From JBBAFB01 sp041655595 (lineage in GTDB: Bacteria > Bacillota > DULZ01): a DNA stretch of 49,727 bases. How positions within the stretch are numbered: position 1 is the stretch's first letter; the number at the start of each line of letters is the position of its first letter. The translations under genes were made by a program, and so were the position numbers. Of this stretch, positions 26,536-34,344 are shown piece by piece. The DNA lies in assembly GCA_041655595.1 (NCBI GenBank), contig JBBAFB010000003.1, positions 1 through 49,727 on the forward strand. Direction: 5' to 3'. Under the pieces are notes generated by a model that did not search any database, was not told where the DNA came from, and saw only the letters and a list, made by a program, of their open reading frames with translations.

Positions 26536-26626
26536 TTGAATTCTCCTTTCATTTAAGTCATCTAAATAGAAAAGGGGGGAGCCTGTATTTTGACATACAG
26601 GCTAACTCCCTTTAGTCTGAGAGGAT

Positions 26627-28540
26627 TTAGGACTTTGGCTTAACCAGCAGGAACCCTTGCATTTCCTGGTGTAAGGCTGAGCAGAAATTAGTGCAGTAGA
26701 AGGGATATACCCCAGGTTTATCTGCAACAAATTTCATTGAGGTTGTCTGCCCGGGCTGTACTTCAATATTTAAATCATAGAGGCAGATACCAAAGCCATG
26801 GGTGATATCTTCGTCAAAATCGGTATTGGTTACATACCAAGTAATTTCATCTCCCTCGTCCACTTCTACAATATCCGGGTAATAACGGCTTCGGAAGCTA
26901 TTCATATAAACAGTAACTTGGTTTCCGTTTTTCTCAGTTCGTGCATCTTCCTTTGTATAAACAGCCCCCGGTTGGCTTTCATCCTTGGGATAAATCTTAA
27001 AGACATTTTTCGTAATTTTATCTGCTTTAATCATTTGTGCAAAGTGGGGCTCGGGATCAACCGGGTTATCATAAAGAATCTTCATTTTGGGGGTGGTAAG
27101 GTCAATCAACTGCATACTTTCAGGGTGGGATGGCCCAACAGGCAAAAACTTGTCTTTAGCAAGTTTGTTTAGGGAAATCAGATATTTCCCATCCGGTGAA
27201 ACAGTGTCACCTTCTGCTGCAACTAAGTGGCCTGGGCAGTAATGTACAGGAATTTTATCCACGACTTCAAAAGTATCTAAACTCCACTTGGCTATGGCAC
27301 TTTCAACAAATAAAGTTGTGTAGGCGTGGCCCGTGTTGTCGAATTGTGTATGCAAGGGCCCTAAGCCAACCTCCACTTCAGCAACCCTAACTTTCTCATA
27401 ATTTACAATTGGGAAGCCAGCCTCTTCCCCTTGAAAATCGTTGTTTTCAACACATTCCATGAACTTTTCAAAACTAAATACCGTTGTGATAGGAGCTAAT
27501 TTTCCATTACCAACAATGTATTTTCCGTCCGGTGTAACATCTACACCATGTGGGCTTTTGGCACAAGGTATTAAATATATGGCACCTGGGACATCCAAGG
27601 GGTCAATCACATTTGCACCATCAATTACGGTGTACTTGCCATCCTTCCAGGCCTGTTCCATCATTCTCCAGTTCACAGCCACTATATAATCCCTTTCACG
27701 TTGGGAAGCATTTACCTCCAGTAAAGTGTATGCTTCCTCCGTATTGTAGCTAGTCAAAAATGCCCAACCATCGCTGCCTAATTTACCCGCATCCGAAAGG
27801 TCATAGGACCAAGGAGGTAGCAGGACCTGCCATGGGTTGGACATTTCTCCATCTTCGGGATCAATGGCGATAGCAGCCAATATACATTTGTAATCTTCAC
27901 TAAAATTCTCAATCGGTGAGTAGGTACCATGGGGAACGGGCCCTGCGAATCGTGACGCCATCATATAATATTCGCTATTAGGGGTAACAAAAGCAGCTCC
28001 ATGAGGCCCATAAATATTTGGCACAGTCCCTAGAATTTGACCGGTTGTAAAGGAATCCAGATCAATTCTTGCTACCCTACTGTTGGCGTTATCATTAATA
28101 AATAGCCAGCGACCATCATATTCTCCATTGGTTTCACTTAAACCCGGGTGATGAGCATCCCCCCATCTCCACTCACCTAACATCTCTTTTGATTCTTCTG
28201 TCCAACCATAACCAACAGCCGATTCAGGTGTAAAAACGGGAATCGTTCTGATTCTTCGCATGGACGGAACACCGTAAACAAACACATGCCCTGAATGTCC
28301 ACCCGAAGAAAACATATAGTATTCATCATGTTCCCCGGGTGGCACATATGTTTTTAATGCTGCATCTACGATATCATCAGGGACGCCTGTTTTTGATGCT
28401 ATTGCCCCGGTAAAAATTCCTTCCGTGCCACTGACTTCCCCTTTTGGTGACAATTGAGAAGATAGGACCACCGCTAAAATCAAACCAAGTAATAAACCAG
28501 CCAGGGATAAGGCAATCTTTTTGAAATTTCCATTACCCAT
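26627..28540 (-). CDS. nosZ: Nitrous oxide reductase, clade II (Sec-type)
   Basis: NosZ reduces N2O to N2 on the outer face of the membrane. The 637-residue protein has a plain hydrophobic N-terminal segment (about 8-28) without a twin-arginine motif, typical of clade II. The seven-bladed propeller carries CuZ ligand motifs, including GDAHHPGLSE (His130, His131), YGPHGAAF, KSPHGVDV, LGPLHTQF, PGHL and EPHFAQ. The C-terminal cupredoxin has the CuA motif CTNFCSALHQEM (C616, C620, H624, M627). No fused cytochrome c domain is present. The start ATG has AGGAGGAAC. Electrons probably come from the cytochromes encoded upstream in the operon. Confidence 0.98.
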   Translation of the reverse strand: MGNGNFKKIALSLAGLLLGLILAVVLSSQLSPKGEVSGTEGIFTGAIASKTGVPDDIVDAALKTYVPPGEHDEYYMFSSGGHSGHVFVYGVPSMRRIRTIPVFTPESAVGYGWTEESKEMLGEWRWGDAHHPGLSETNGEYDGRWLFINDNANSRVARIDLDSFTTGQILGTVPNIYGPHGAAFVTPNSEYYMMASRFAGPVPHGTYSPIENFSEDYKCILAAIAIDPEDGEMSNPWQVLLPPWSYDLSDAGKLGSDGWAFLTSYNTEEAYTLLEVNASQRERDYIVAVNWRMMEQAWKDGKYTVIDGANVIDPLDVPGAIYLIPCAKSPHGVDVTPDGKYIVGNGKLAPITTVFSFEKFMECVENNDFQGEEAGFPIVNYEKVRVAEVEVGLGPLHTQFDNTGHAYTTLFVESAIAKWSLDTFEVVDKIPVHYCPGHLVAAEGDTVSPDGKYLISLNKLAKDKFLPVGPSHPESMQLIDLTTPKMKILYDNPVDPEPHFAQMIKADKITKNVFKIYPKDESQPGAVYTKEDARTEKNGNQVTVYMNSFRSRYYPDIVEVDEGDEITWYVTNTDFDEDITHGFGICLYDLNIEVQPGQTTSMKFVADKPGVYPFYCTNFCSALHQEMQGFLLVKPKS

Positions 28541-28645
28541 AAAAACAGTTCCTCCTTACTATGTTAAAATTTTTGATTTTCTTTTTAAATATTGGTTTTT
28601 TAACAGCTTCAAATAAACAGTCTTTAATTATCCTTCCTCCGATAC

Positions 28646-29179
28646 TTATTCTTGCCCCCCTTGCCCTAATCCAGTTTCGCCTTCATCATAGGCTGATAAC
28701 CGCCCCGCTACCCTTCCATCGTGGGCTTTTTTGATGAGATCTAAGATTATCACCTTATCCTCATCATTTAATCGGTCTGGAATGATTGCCCCCATTGTAC
28801 CCTCAGGCTCCCGAAGAAAATCTTCCAGACTTCTACCGAAGCGATCTGGGACATCAGTATAAGCTATGGATAAGTCTGGTCCCGTTTCCCCACCTTTAAG
28901 TTCATAATAAGTAATGCGATGGCATTGAACACAGGCCTTCGTTGTAAAAATCTCCTCCGGCATTCCAATATTACTAACACCTTGGCTGCCGGATGTTGCA
29001 GTGGTTACCTTTTGCTGGCCCTCAGGGGTTAAACCCAAATTATAAACCAAAGCAACCTCTTCCTCCATCAGGGGATAGTATTTCGGGGCTGAAATTACAC
29101 TGCCAGTTAGCCCCACCAAGAAACCCATCCCGATCCACATGGCAAGAAGGACTACGGTTTCCTTGCGGATTATACTCAC
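28646..29179 (-). CDS. Membrane-anchored monohaem cytochrome c, bc-complex/NosZ linked
   Basis: This is a protein of about 177 residues with an N-terminal transmembrane helix and one haem c motif CVQCH. A likely axial Met lies in the EGTMGAII segment, and a Gly-rich acidic tail follows. It sits between the split cytochrome b genes and nosZ and is the likely electron carrier from the bc complex to the CuA site. GTG 29179 is preceded by GGAAGGTGAG; the longer frame starts at ATG 29209 without a ribosome site. Confidence 0.88.
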   Translation of the reverse strand: MSIIRKETVVLLAMWIGMGFLVGLTGSVISAPKYYPLMEEEVALVYNLGLTPEGQQKVTTATSGSQGVSNIGMPEEIFTTKACVQCHRITYYELKGGETGPDLSIAYTDVPDRFGRSLEDFLREPEGTMGAIIPDRLNDEDKVIILDLIKKAHDGRVAGRLSAYDEGETGLGQGGQE

Positions 29180-29221
29180 TTTCTCACCTTCCTTTCCCAA
29201 CTTCAGCATTTTGTTGAGTTT

Positions 29222-29611
29222 TTAATTGATTAAACCTATATAGGTCAACACAACCATTATTATCAAGGTTATTTCCGCTAAATAGATTAACCAAGCTCGA
29301 TCAGCAGCTTTTTTGGATTTTCCCCTGTCTAACCACGGGACTGCAATTAAACCAATTATCAGCAACACCGGCAAAAACACACCCAATATATCCGGCACAA
29401 TCGCCAATAGACCAAAAATCCACAGAAAATACCACTCTGGCATAATGTTTTCCGGAGTCATAATGGTATTTGCCGGCGGCCCAAGGTGGGCGGGCCAAAG
29501 ACCTGCCAAAATGAGCACAAATCCAAGAATTGCAAAAGCCACTGATACCTCAGTAATTAAGTGATGAGGGAAGAAAGGTACAGATCCTTTTCGTTTTTCG
29601 ATTGTATTCAA
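29222..29611 (-). CDS. Cytochrome b C-terminal subunit (subunit IV, PetD-like)
   Basis: This 129-residue protein is the C-terminal half of a split cytochrome b, with three helices (about 25-45, 60-85 and 100-125). The Qo-site PEWY motif appears as MPEWYFLWIFG. It completes the quinol oxidation site with the b6-like subunit encoded upstream. The start is TTG 29611 with AGGAGGTGAT at ideal spacing. Being split, the complex is b6f-like rather than mitochondrial bc1-like. Confidence 0.9.
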   Translation of the reverse strand: MNTIEKRKGSVPFFPHHLITEVSVAFAILGFVLILAGLWPAHLGPPANTIMTPENIMPEWYFLWIFGLLAIVPDILGVFLPVLLIIGLIAVPWLDRGKSKKAADRAWLIYLAEITLIIMVVLTYIGLIN

Positions 29612-29622
29612 ATTATCACCTC

Positions 29623-30261
29623 CTATAGCCCACCAGATATGCCTTGCTTACGAACTAAGTAAAAATGAACGATTAAAAGCCCAATAGTGGACACAGGTAA
29701 GACGCAGATATGCAAGATATAAAAACGCATAAGGGTATACCCTGTAACCTTGCTACCGCCTTGTACAATCGTTAATAGCTTTGACCCGATTAACGGGACT
29801 GTGCCCATGATTTTAGCTCCTATTACCGCCGCCCAATAACCGACCTGGTCCCAAGGCAGTAGGTACCCTGTAAAAGAAAATACAAAAACTAATACAAGTA
29901 ATAAGGATCCAGCCACCCAATTAAATTCCCTGGGATGTTTATAGGCACCGGTGTAGATAACTCGCAACATGTGTAGCACCACCATAATTACCATTAAATT
30001 TGCCGAAATATTATGGATGGAGCGAATTGCTGCTCCCATGGTCACCTCATTTTCTAAAAACAAAATACTTTGATAAGCCAACTCAGGTGTAGGTTTATAA
30101 TACAAAGCTAAAATAGCCCCAGTGATTCCCTGTATGAGAAACAGTAAAAATGTAATTCCTCCAAAACAATACATGAAATTCCGTACCTCTTTTGCCACCG
30201 GCTTAGAGGACATATCATGCCAAATACCCTTTAGGGTAATTTCTTTCTCCTCTACCGCCAC
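29623..30261 (-). CDS. Cytochrome b6-like subunit with haem ci cysteine
   Basis: This is a subunit of about 212 residues with four helices. Two His pairs for the b haems lie in the SIHNISANLM/VVLHMLRV region and the YILHICVLP/LIVHFYLV region. The N-terminal MYCFGGITFLLFLIQG carries the Cys that in b6f and Firmicute b6 proteins binds an extra haem (ci). GTG 30261 starts just after the Rieske stop and has AGGAGG 11 bases upstream; the frame continues to 30309 but would overlap the Rieske gene. It forms the quinol:cytochrome c oxidoreductase core. Confidence 0.92.
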   Translation of the reverse strand: MAVEEKEITLKGIWHDMSSKPVAKEVRNFMYCFGGITFLLFLIQGITGAILALYYKPTPELAYQSILFLENEVTMGAAIRSIHNISANLMVIMVVLHMLRVIYTGAYKHPREFNWVAGSLLLVLVFVFSFTGYLLPWDQVGYWAAVIGAKIMGTVPLIGSKLLTIVQGGSKVTGYTLMRFYILHICVLPVSTIGLLIVHFYLVRKQGISGGL

Positions 30262-30263
30262 CC

Positions 30264-30725
30264 TTACACCACCTCCTTTTGTACCAAAATAACCCCTTCT
30301 TCCACCCAAGCTGTTAACTCTGCTAAAGGTTTCGGTGGAGGGCCATGCAATACATTACCATCCTCGTCAAAAATACCACCATGACAGGGACATTCAAACT
30401 GACGTTTTTTATCGTCCCAGGCTACGATACATCCTAAGTGAGTACATACCCTTGAAAAGGCCCTATATTTGCCATCCTTTTTAAATAGAATAGCCGGAAA
30501 GCCATCATATACAAAATCAAAGGGCTTGCTTGAAATATTATCTTCTTTAGCAACTGCCATTCTAGGTGGTTGGGGCTTAAGAGCCCTGGGAGCATCTATG
30601 GCACCTCCTAATGCGGCCAAGGGAACTACAGCCGCGACAACTGCGGGTGCTGTTGCCACTAAACCCAAAAACTTTCTTCTTGTAACTTCATCATGATCGT
30701 ATTTTTCACTGCACATTTCCTTCAC
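30264..30725 (-). CDS. Rieske 2Fe-2S protein (twin-arginine exported)
   Basis: This 153-residue protein carries both cluster motifs, CTHLGC and CPCHGGIFDEDG. The N-terminal TRRKFLGLVATAPAVVA is a twin-arginine signal anchor, as expected for a folded FeS protein. It is the high-potential subunit of the cytochrome b6-type complex. GTG 30725 and ATG 30716 are both possible starts; the first has GGGAGG very close. The 5' end overlaps the preceding small gene by about 10-20 bases. Confidence 0.95.
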   Translation of the reverse strand: MKEMCSEKYDHDEVTRRKFLGLVATAPAVVAAVVPLAALGGAIDAPRALKPQPPRMAVAKEDNISSKPFDFVYDGFPAILFKKDGKYRAFSRVCTHLGCIVAWDDKKRQFECPCHGGIFDEDGNVLHGPPPKPLAELTAWVEEGVILVQKEVV

Positions 30726-30930
30726 ATTCCTCCCTTAAGTAGACTGTTCGGAACGCATTAATAGCCAAAGCAGCCGCTAAACATATCAAACCGGCAAATA
30801 TGCTAACCCAACGGCTATTACCTGCGGCCCAGCTCCTGGCAATCATGAAAACTAAGGTAATTGAAGCCCATGTTCCAAGGCCCGCAATAATTATTGCTTC
30901 TTTGTAACCTGCCTTACTCCAAAAATTCAT
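30706..30930 (-). CDS. Small membrane protein in the cytochrome bc operon
   Basis: This 74-residue protein has two predicted helices (about 10-32 and 41-60) and basic residues at both ends of the first helix. I do not recognise a family. ATG 30930 has GGGAG eight bases upstream. Its place between a cytochrome c gene and the Rieske gene, with overlapping ends, suggests a small subunit or assembly factor of the quinol:cytochrome c complex. Confidence 0.75.
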   Translation of the reverse strand: MNFWSKAGYKEAIIIAGLGTWASITLVFMIARSWAAGNSRWVSIFAGLICLAAALAINAFRTVYLREECEGNVQ

Positions 30931-30950
30931 TCTTTTCACTCCCTTTCAGC

Positions 30951-31265
30951 TTATCTTGGATAGGCGGTTTCTAGGTATTCAATAATTTGTTCTGTTTCGC
31001 TATCCGTGAAAAACCCACCAAAGTCAACCATTAATTCCACAATTTCTGGCCAAGTAGCGGACCCTTGGTAATTTTGAACCCGATCAACCTCATGACAGTT
31101 TGTACAAGTCGACTGAAATGTTAAATAATTAGCATCTCCTGTTGCTTTGGAATCAGGAGGTAAAGGAATTGCATAGGCCGAAACAAAGATAAAGCCTATT
31201 ACCAAGCCAACAATTAACATTTTGCTGGTTAGGGTCCAAGTCAAAACCTTTTTAGCTGTTTGCAT
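30951..31265 (-). CDS. Small membrane-anchored monohaem cytochrome c
   Basis: This 104-residue protein is the first gene of the nos operon. It has one N-terminal helix (about 15-33) and a compact cytochrome c domain with the haem motif CTNCH (54-58) and probable axial Met79. It is likely an electron carrier between the bc complex and NosZ, or the c subunit of that complex. The start ATG has GGGGGTGAG upstream. A sigma-54 promoter lies 120 bases before it. Confidence 0.9.
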   Translation of the reverse strand: MQTAKKVLTWTLTSKMLIVGLVIGFIFVSAYAIPLPPDSKATGDANYLTFQSTCTNCHEVDRVQNYQGSATWPEIVELMVDFGGFFTDSETEQIIEYLETAYPR

Positions 31266-31443
31266 TCTTTATTCTCACCCCCTTTCATTGCACTTCTCAA
31301 TTGTGATTTCTTTTTCAATCCCCCCTTGATATAACAAGGTTTCCAGATACCACTTTTAAAGGGAAACCTTTCACTAATTCTTTATGCAACTTTCGTGCCA
31401 AGGTTTAGTGAGTGTGCAAAGGCAATATTAACTATTAATTAAC
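31266..31443 (-). promoter_or_regulatory. 5' leader of the nos operon with a large inverted repeat
   Basis: Between the predicted transcription start (about 31372) and the first gene lies a 9-bp perfect inverted repeat, AAGGTTTCC (31336-31344) and GGAAACCTT (31362-31370), with a 17-base spacer. It would place a hairpin at the very 5' end of the mRNA. A second, overlapping palindrome CCTTG-N6-CAAGG (31324-31339) has CRP/FNR-like geometry. Confidence 0.55.
31385..31400 (-). promoter_or_regulatory. Sigma-54 promoter of the nos operon
   Basis: On the minus strand TGGCAC-GAAAG-TTGCA matches the sigma-54 consensus (TGGCAC-N5-TTGCW) completely, with GG at -24 and GC at -12. It lies in noncoding DNA, points at the nos operon and is 119 bases from the first start codon. 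Confidence 0.85.
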
Positions 31444-31470
31444 AAAAATGTGGGGAGTATATGCCCCACA
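31444..31470 (-). terminator. Rho-independent terminator after the DUF4418 gene
   Basis: The stem TGTGGGG / CCCCACA with an 8-base loop is followed on the minus strand by five T residues. It separates the ABC/DUF4418 transcript from the nos promoter. Confidence 0.8.
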
Positions 31471-31620
31471 CCAACCCATGTGTGCCCCAACTTTATTCCA
31501 CGGGGACAGCTTTTTGCCCATTTGAATATTTCCACAAACCTTTTTCCCAAAGAAAAATTGCACCCCGCCAATGTTTCAACGGGATGCATATTCAAAGAGA
31601 GGGTGGTTTTTGAAATATTT
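31471..31620. other. Noncoding stretch upstream of the nos sigma-54 promoter
   Basis: About 150 bases lie between the DUF4418 stop and its terminator. They contain an inverted pair TTTGAATAT / ATATTCAAA about 58 bases apart, an internal CCCG..CGGG pair, and TGTGCCCC..GGGGACA. They could hold activator sites for the nos promoter or form 3' UTR structure. No gene is visible. Confidence 0.4.
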
Positions 31621-32040
31621 TTATATTGTTATTTCATCCTTAATAGTTTGCAAATACACACCCAACAGGACAATAATCCCCCCTAAAACATAGAACACCT
31701 TTGCGGTAGTATGACATTCCATGGGCATCATGCAAACTCCAATACCTAAATTAGTCGGCAATATTATTACTATTAATCCCAGGGTTGCCATTATTATCCC
31801 AAGACGCTTTTGGACTAATAATTCTTTGCTCAAAAATATCAACAAACCGGTAACTAGTATAACTAGTCCCAGCAAAACCCCCGCCTGCCCCGTATAATGA
31901 CATTTCATATGGACCATTTTACCCGTGGTCAATTCCAAAAGTTTTGCACATACCGGAGCTAATTGAAAAGGTGTTAGGACCACGACTGCTCCAATAATTG
32001 TGCCAACAAGACCGACCGCTTTGCTTCTTTTGTTATACAC
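31621..32040 (-). CDS. DUF4418 family membrane protein with two MxCH motifs
   Basis: This 139-residue protein resembles the DUF4418 family, of unknown function. Four helices (about 9-29, 53-70, 79-97 and 113-130) form two similar halves. Each half has a loop with VC followed by M-x-C-H: C31...MKCH (45-48) and C103...MECH (107-110). Basic residues at the N-terminus and in the central loop put both motif loops outside the cell. Met/Cys/His sets of this kind can bind Cu(I) or other soft metals, which is an inference. GTG 32040 has AGGAGG upstream. It is co-transcribed with the ABC genes. Confidence 0.8.
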   Translation of the reverse strand: MYNKRSKAVGLVGTIIGAVVVLTPFQLAPVCAKLLELTTGKMVHMKCHYTGQAGVLLGLVILVTGLLIFLSKELLVQKRLGIIMATLGLIVIILPTNLGIGVCMMPMECHTTAKVFYVLGGIIVLLGVYLQTIKDEITI

Positions 32041-32107
32041 TTTAAAACCTCCTTTTAACTAGTTCTATTGTTAAGCTTTTTATATTGGGTTTAAGGTATT
32101 ATTGGGT

Positions 32108-32830
32108 TTATCTCGACAGATTTACAAACTGGCTTGCCACCTCTTTAAAAAAAGTCCTATTGAGGCAGCCCTGCTTTAAGGAGTAGACGTGCTCAGCATT
32201 TTTTGCAAGCACCACATCGTGGGTGGCAACAACAACTATTTTCCCTGTTCTTCCCTGTCCCATTAACCAATCACCTAAGTGCTGCCGTAAACTCTCATCC
32301 TGTTCCGCCGTTGGTTCATCTGCTAAAATTAAGTCCGGCTCATTTGCCAAGGCTCTAGCCAAAGCAACTCTACGCCTTTGGCCACCGCTTAATTGGTGAG
32401 GTAAAAATTGTGTTCTGTCCGCTAAATCTAGATCCTTTAAAAGAGTGTCTACCCTTTGGTTGGCTTGCATTTCATTCATTTTTTTTCTTCCTTTAATCCA
32501 AAGTGGCAATAAAATATTTTCCTTTACAGTTAGGGTAGGAATTAAATAACATCGCTGAAAAACGAAACCAATTTTGTATGAACGTAAGTAGGTCTTTTCT
32601 TTCTCATCCATCATGCAGATTGAGCGCCCATCAAAAATCACCTCTCCTTGGCTGGGTTTTAGCAAAAGGCCCAAAATATGCAGCAAAGTGCTTTTACCAC
32701 TCCCCGAGGGACCTAACAAGCTAACTGTATCACCGGATTTTAAATTCAAATTAACTCCCCTGATTGGCTGCACCTGACCACCTAAGCCATCCTGGTAGAC
32801 ATGAGAAACGTCTTTTAATTCAATTTCCAT
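32108..32830 (-). CDS. ABC transporter ATPase (MacB/LolD type) linked to DUF4418
   Basis: This 240-residue ATPase has Walker A GPSGSGKST, Q-loop KIGFVFQRCYLIP, signature LSGGQRRRVALARALA, Walker B LILADEPTAEQDE and switch VATHD. The usual Asn-Leu-Asp after the Walker B of LolD-type proteins is changed to Glu-Gln-Asp. It partners the FtsX-like permease encoded 13 bases upstream. The transported or signalled substrate is unknown. Confidence 0.93.
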   Translation of the reverse strand: MEIELKDVSHVYQDGLGGQVQPIRGVNLNLKSGDTVSLLGPSGSGKSTLLHILGLLLKPSQGEVIFDGRSICMMDEKEKTYLRSYKIGFVFQRCYLIPTLTVKENILLPLWIKGRKKMNEMQANQRVDTLLKDLDLADRTQFLPHQLSGGQRRRVALARALANEPDLILADEPTAEQDESLRQHLGDWLMGQGRTGKIVVVATHDVVLAKNAEHVYSLKQGCLNRTFFKEVASQFVNLSR

Positions 32831-32843
32831 CTTTTCACCACCC

Positions 32844-34046
32844 TTATTTTAACTCTCCTTCGGTAAGAACAACTACAGGATCAAGTTTGGCTGAGGTTCT
32901 TGCAGGCCCCAAAGCGGCCAAAGTACTAATGAAGATAACCAATAAGACTGCAAAAAATAAAATACCCAGTAGCTGTAAACCTAGTGGTAGTAAGAAAGGA
33001 AATGAACTGTGTTTTTCTATAAAATTTTTCAAAAACCAAATAAAACCAAAGCCCAAGAAAACTCCTATGCCTCCTGCAACAAAGGCAGTGGTAAAGGTTT
33101 CCGCCATAATTAAATTAAATAGACCCTTTTGCCCCATTCCCAGAGCCCTTAAAAGCCCTAACTCTTCCTGCCTTTCCATTACTAAAGACGAATAACGAGA
33201 TAACAATGAGGCTAAGGTCAATCCAATTATTAAAGCTGCCAATAACCAAGTTAAAACTTGAAATACCTTTAACTGTTCTTTTAAATCTAAAAATATTTTG
33301 GCCGATGCCATAGCCTTTACCCCAGGTATGCGCCCAATTTGTCTTGCTAGAATTGCGGGATCATAATTGCTTTCTACTTGTATTAAAACTGCTGAAACCA
33401 ACTCCAAAGGGTCACCTTGCTCCTCCCATATCTCAACCAAAAAAGGACTCCCTGATGCTAAACTTCTTGCGGTTTCGATGGGTACGAAAATAGTTTTATC
33501 AACGCTACCCCCCAAAGGTTTTAAATAATCTACTACCTGAAAGGCCTCTCCCAAAATTAATACCCTGTCTCCGAGAAAGGCCGGAACTCCGCCACCTACA
33601 ACTACTTCTTTTTCTTTTAACTCTCTTCCTAAACCTATAGATAAAAGGCGATTTACCAGAAAATCATTTTCCGGATCGTAACCGACTAAACGGTATTCCT
33701 CTGGTAGGCTACAACAACTTTGATTTAAAGTTTGACTAAAAAACTGAGCTGTGGCTGCCTTTACACCCGGTATTAGAGCTATTTCCTCTACTATTTCTTT
33801 TTTCATATAAATATTTGCGGGAGAACCAGTAAATAGCACCTGCCCTGCCTCAAACTCCGCGGAAGAAGGCAGTGCTAGTATATCGGCACCTAAGTTATCG
33901 GCCGTTCCTTTTGCACCCCTTTCCAACCCCCAAACGGTTAAAAAACAAGTTACCAGGGCAGCAGTGCAAAAGCAAACCACAAAAACAGTTAAACCTGTTT
34001 GCCATGGACGGCGCCGCAAATTTCTACTGATTAAACGCCAATACAT
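32844..34046 (-). CDS. ABC transporter permease, FtsX/MacB family, with exposed Cys-Cys
   Basis: This permease of about 400 residues has one N-terminal helix, a large extracytoplasmic domain and three C-terminal helices flanking RQEELGLLRALGMGQKG. The outer domain contains a vicinal cysteine pair (QSCCSLP, about residues 109-115). ATG 34046 is preceded by GGGGGGTGG; the frame extends to GTG 34061, which lacks a ribosome site. A sigma-54-like promoter lies 43 bases upstream. Confidence 0.9.
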   Translation of the reverse strand: MYWRLISRNLRRRPWQTGLTVFVVCFCTAALVTCFLTVWGLERGAKGTADNLGADILALPSSAEFEAGQVLFTGSPANIYMKKEIVEEIALIPGVKAATAQFFSQTLNQSCCSLPEEYRLVGYDPENDFLVNRLLSIGLGRELKEKEVVVGGGVPAFLGDRVLILGEAFQVVDYLKPLGGSVDKTIFVPIETARSLASGSPFLVEIWEEQGDPLELVSAVLIQVESNYDPAILARQIGRIPGVKAMASAKIFLDLKEQLKVFQVLTWLLAALIIGLTLASLLSRYSSLVMERQEELGLLRALGMGQKGLFNLIMAETFTTAFVAGGIGVFLGFGFIWFLKNFIEKHSSFPFLLPLGLQLLGILFFAVLLVIFISTLAALGPARTSAKLDPVVVLTEGELK

Positions 34047-34088
34047 TTTTCCACCCCCCACAATTTGCGTTTACAGTAATATTAATTT

Positions 34089-34104
34089 AGCAAAAAACAT
34101 GCCA
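34089..34104 (-). promoter_or_regulatory. Sigma-54 promoter of the ABC/DUF4418 operon
   Basis: On the minus strand TGGCAT-GTTTT-TTGCT matches the sigma-54 consensus at 10 of 11 fixed positions with correct GG/GC spacing. It is noncoding and points at the permease gene. Confidence 0.75.
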
Positions 34105-34105
34105 A

Positions 34106-34343
34106 GATATTTGTTGCGGAATTATGCACTTACAAGTGAAACAATTATCTTATTCGCCTTTTATGCTATTTTGAGCGAGACATGTCTGACCCTACTGTCC
34201 CCTCCCTGCCCCTAATTTCTGTAACACAAAATACTTACAAGGTGGCAAGCCTTGCCCCCAAACGCTTGATTTATGGTCCTTGCCATAAACAATTAACTGG
34301 GTTTTTTCGCCTTAAATATCAGCATTTGATTACCTTTGAAAAG
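34106..34343. promoter_or_regulatory. Shared control region between two divergent sigma-54 promoters
   Basis: These 240 noncoding bases contain several palindromes: CACTTACAAGTG (34127-34138), AGACATGTCT (34178-34187) and GGCAAG-C-CTTGCC (34244-34256). ACTTACAAG recurs at 34233-34241. These are candidate enhancer sites for a sigma-54 activator, at typical distances from both promoters. Confidence 0.45.
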
Positions 34344-34344
34344 T

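Noticed and set aside
26627..28540. NosZ as a clade I, twin-arginine enzyme
   Set aside because: No RR motif is present in the N-terminus, and the gene context with NosB-like and bc genes is clade II.
31324..31339. CCTTG-N6-CAAGG as a firm FNR site
   Set aside because: The half-sites do not match TTGAT/ATCAA and the position is downstream of the predicted start, so it is kept only as a possible operator.
31450..31686. 78-codon plus-strand ORF opposite the DUF4418 gene end
   Set aside because: It overlaps a terminator hairpin and the DUF4418 coding end and has no ribosome site.
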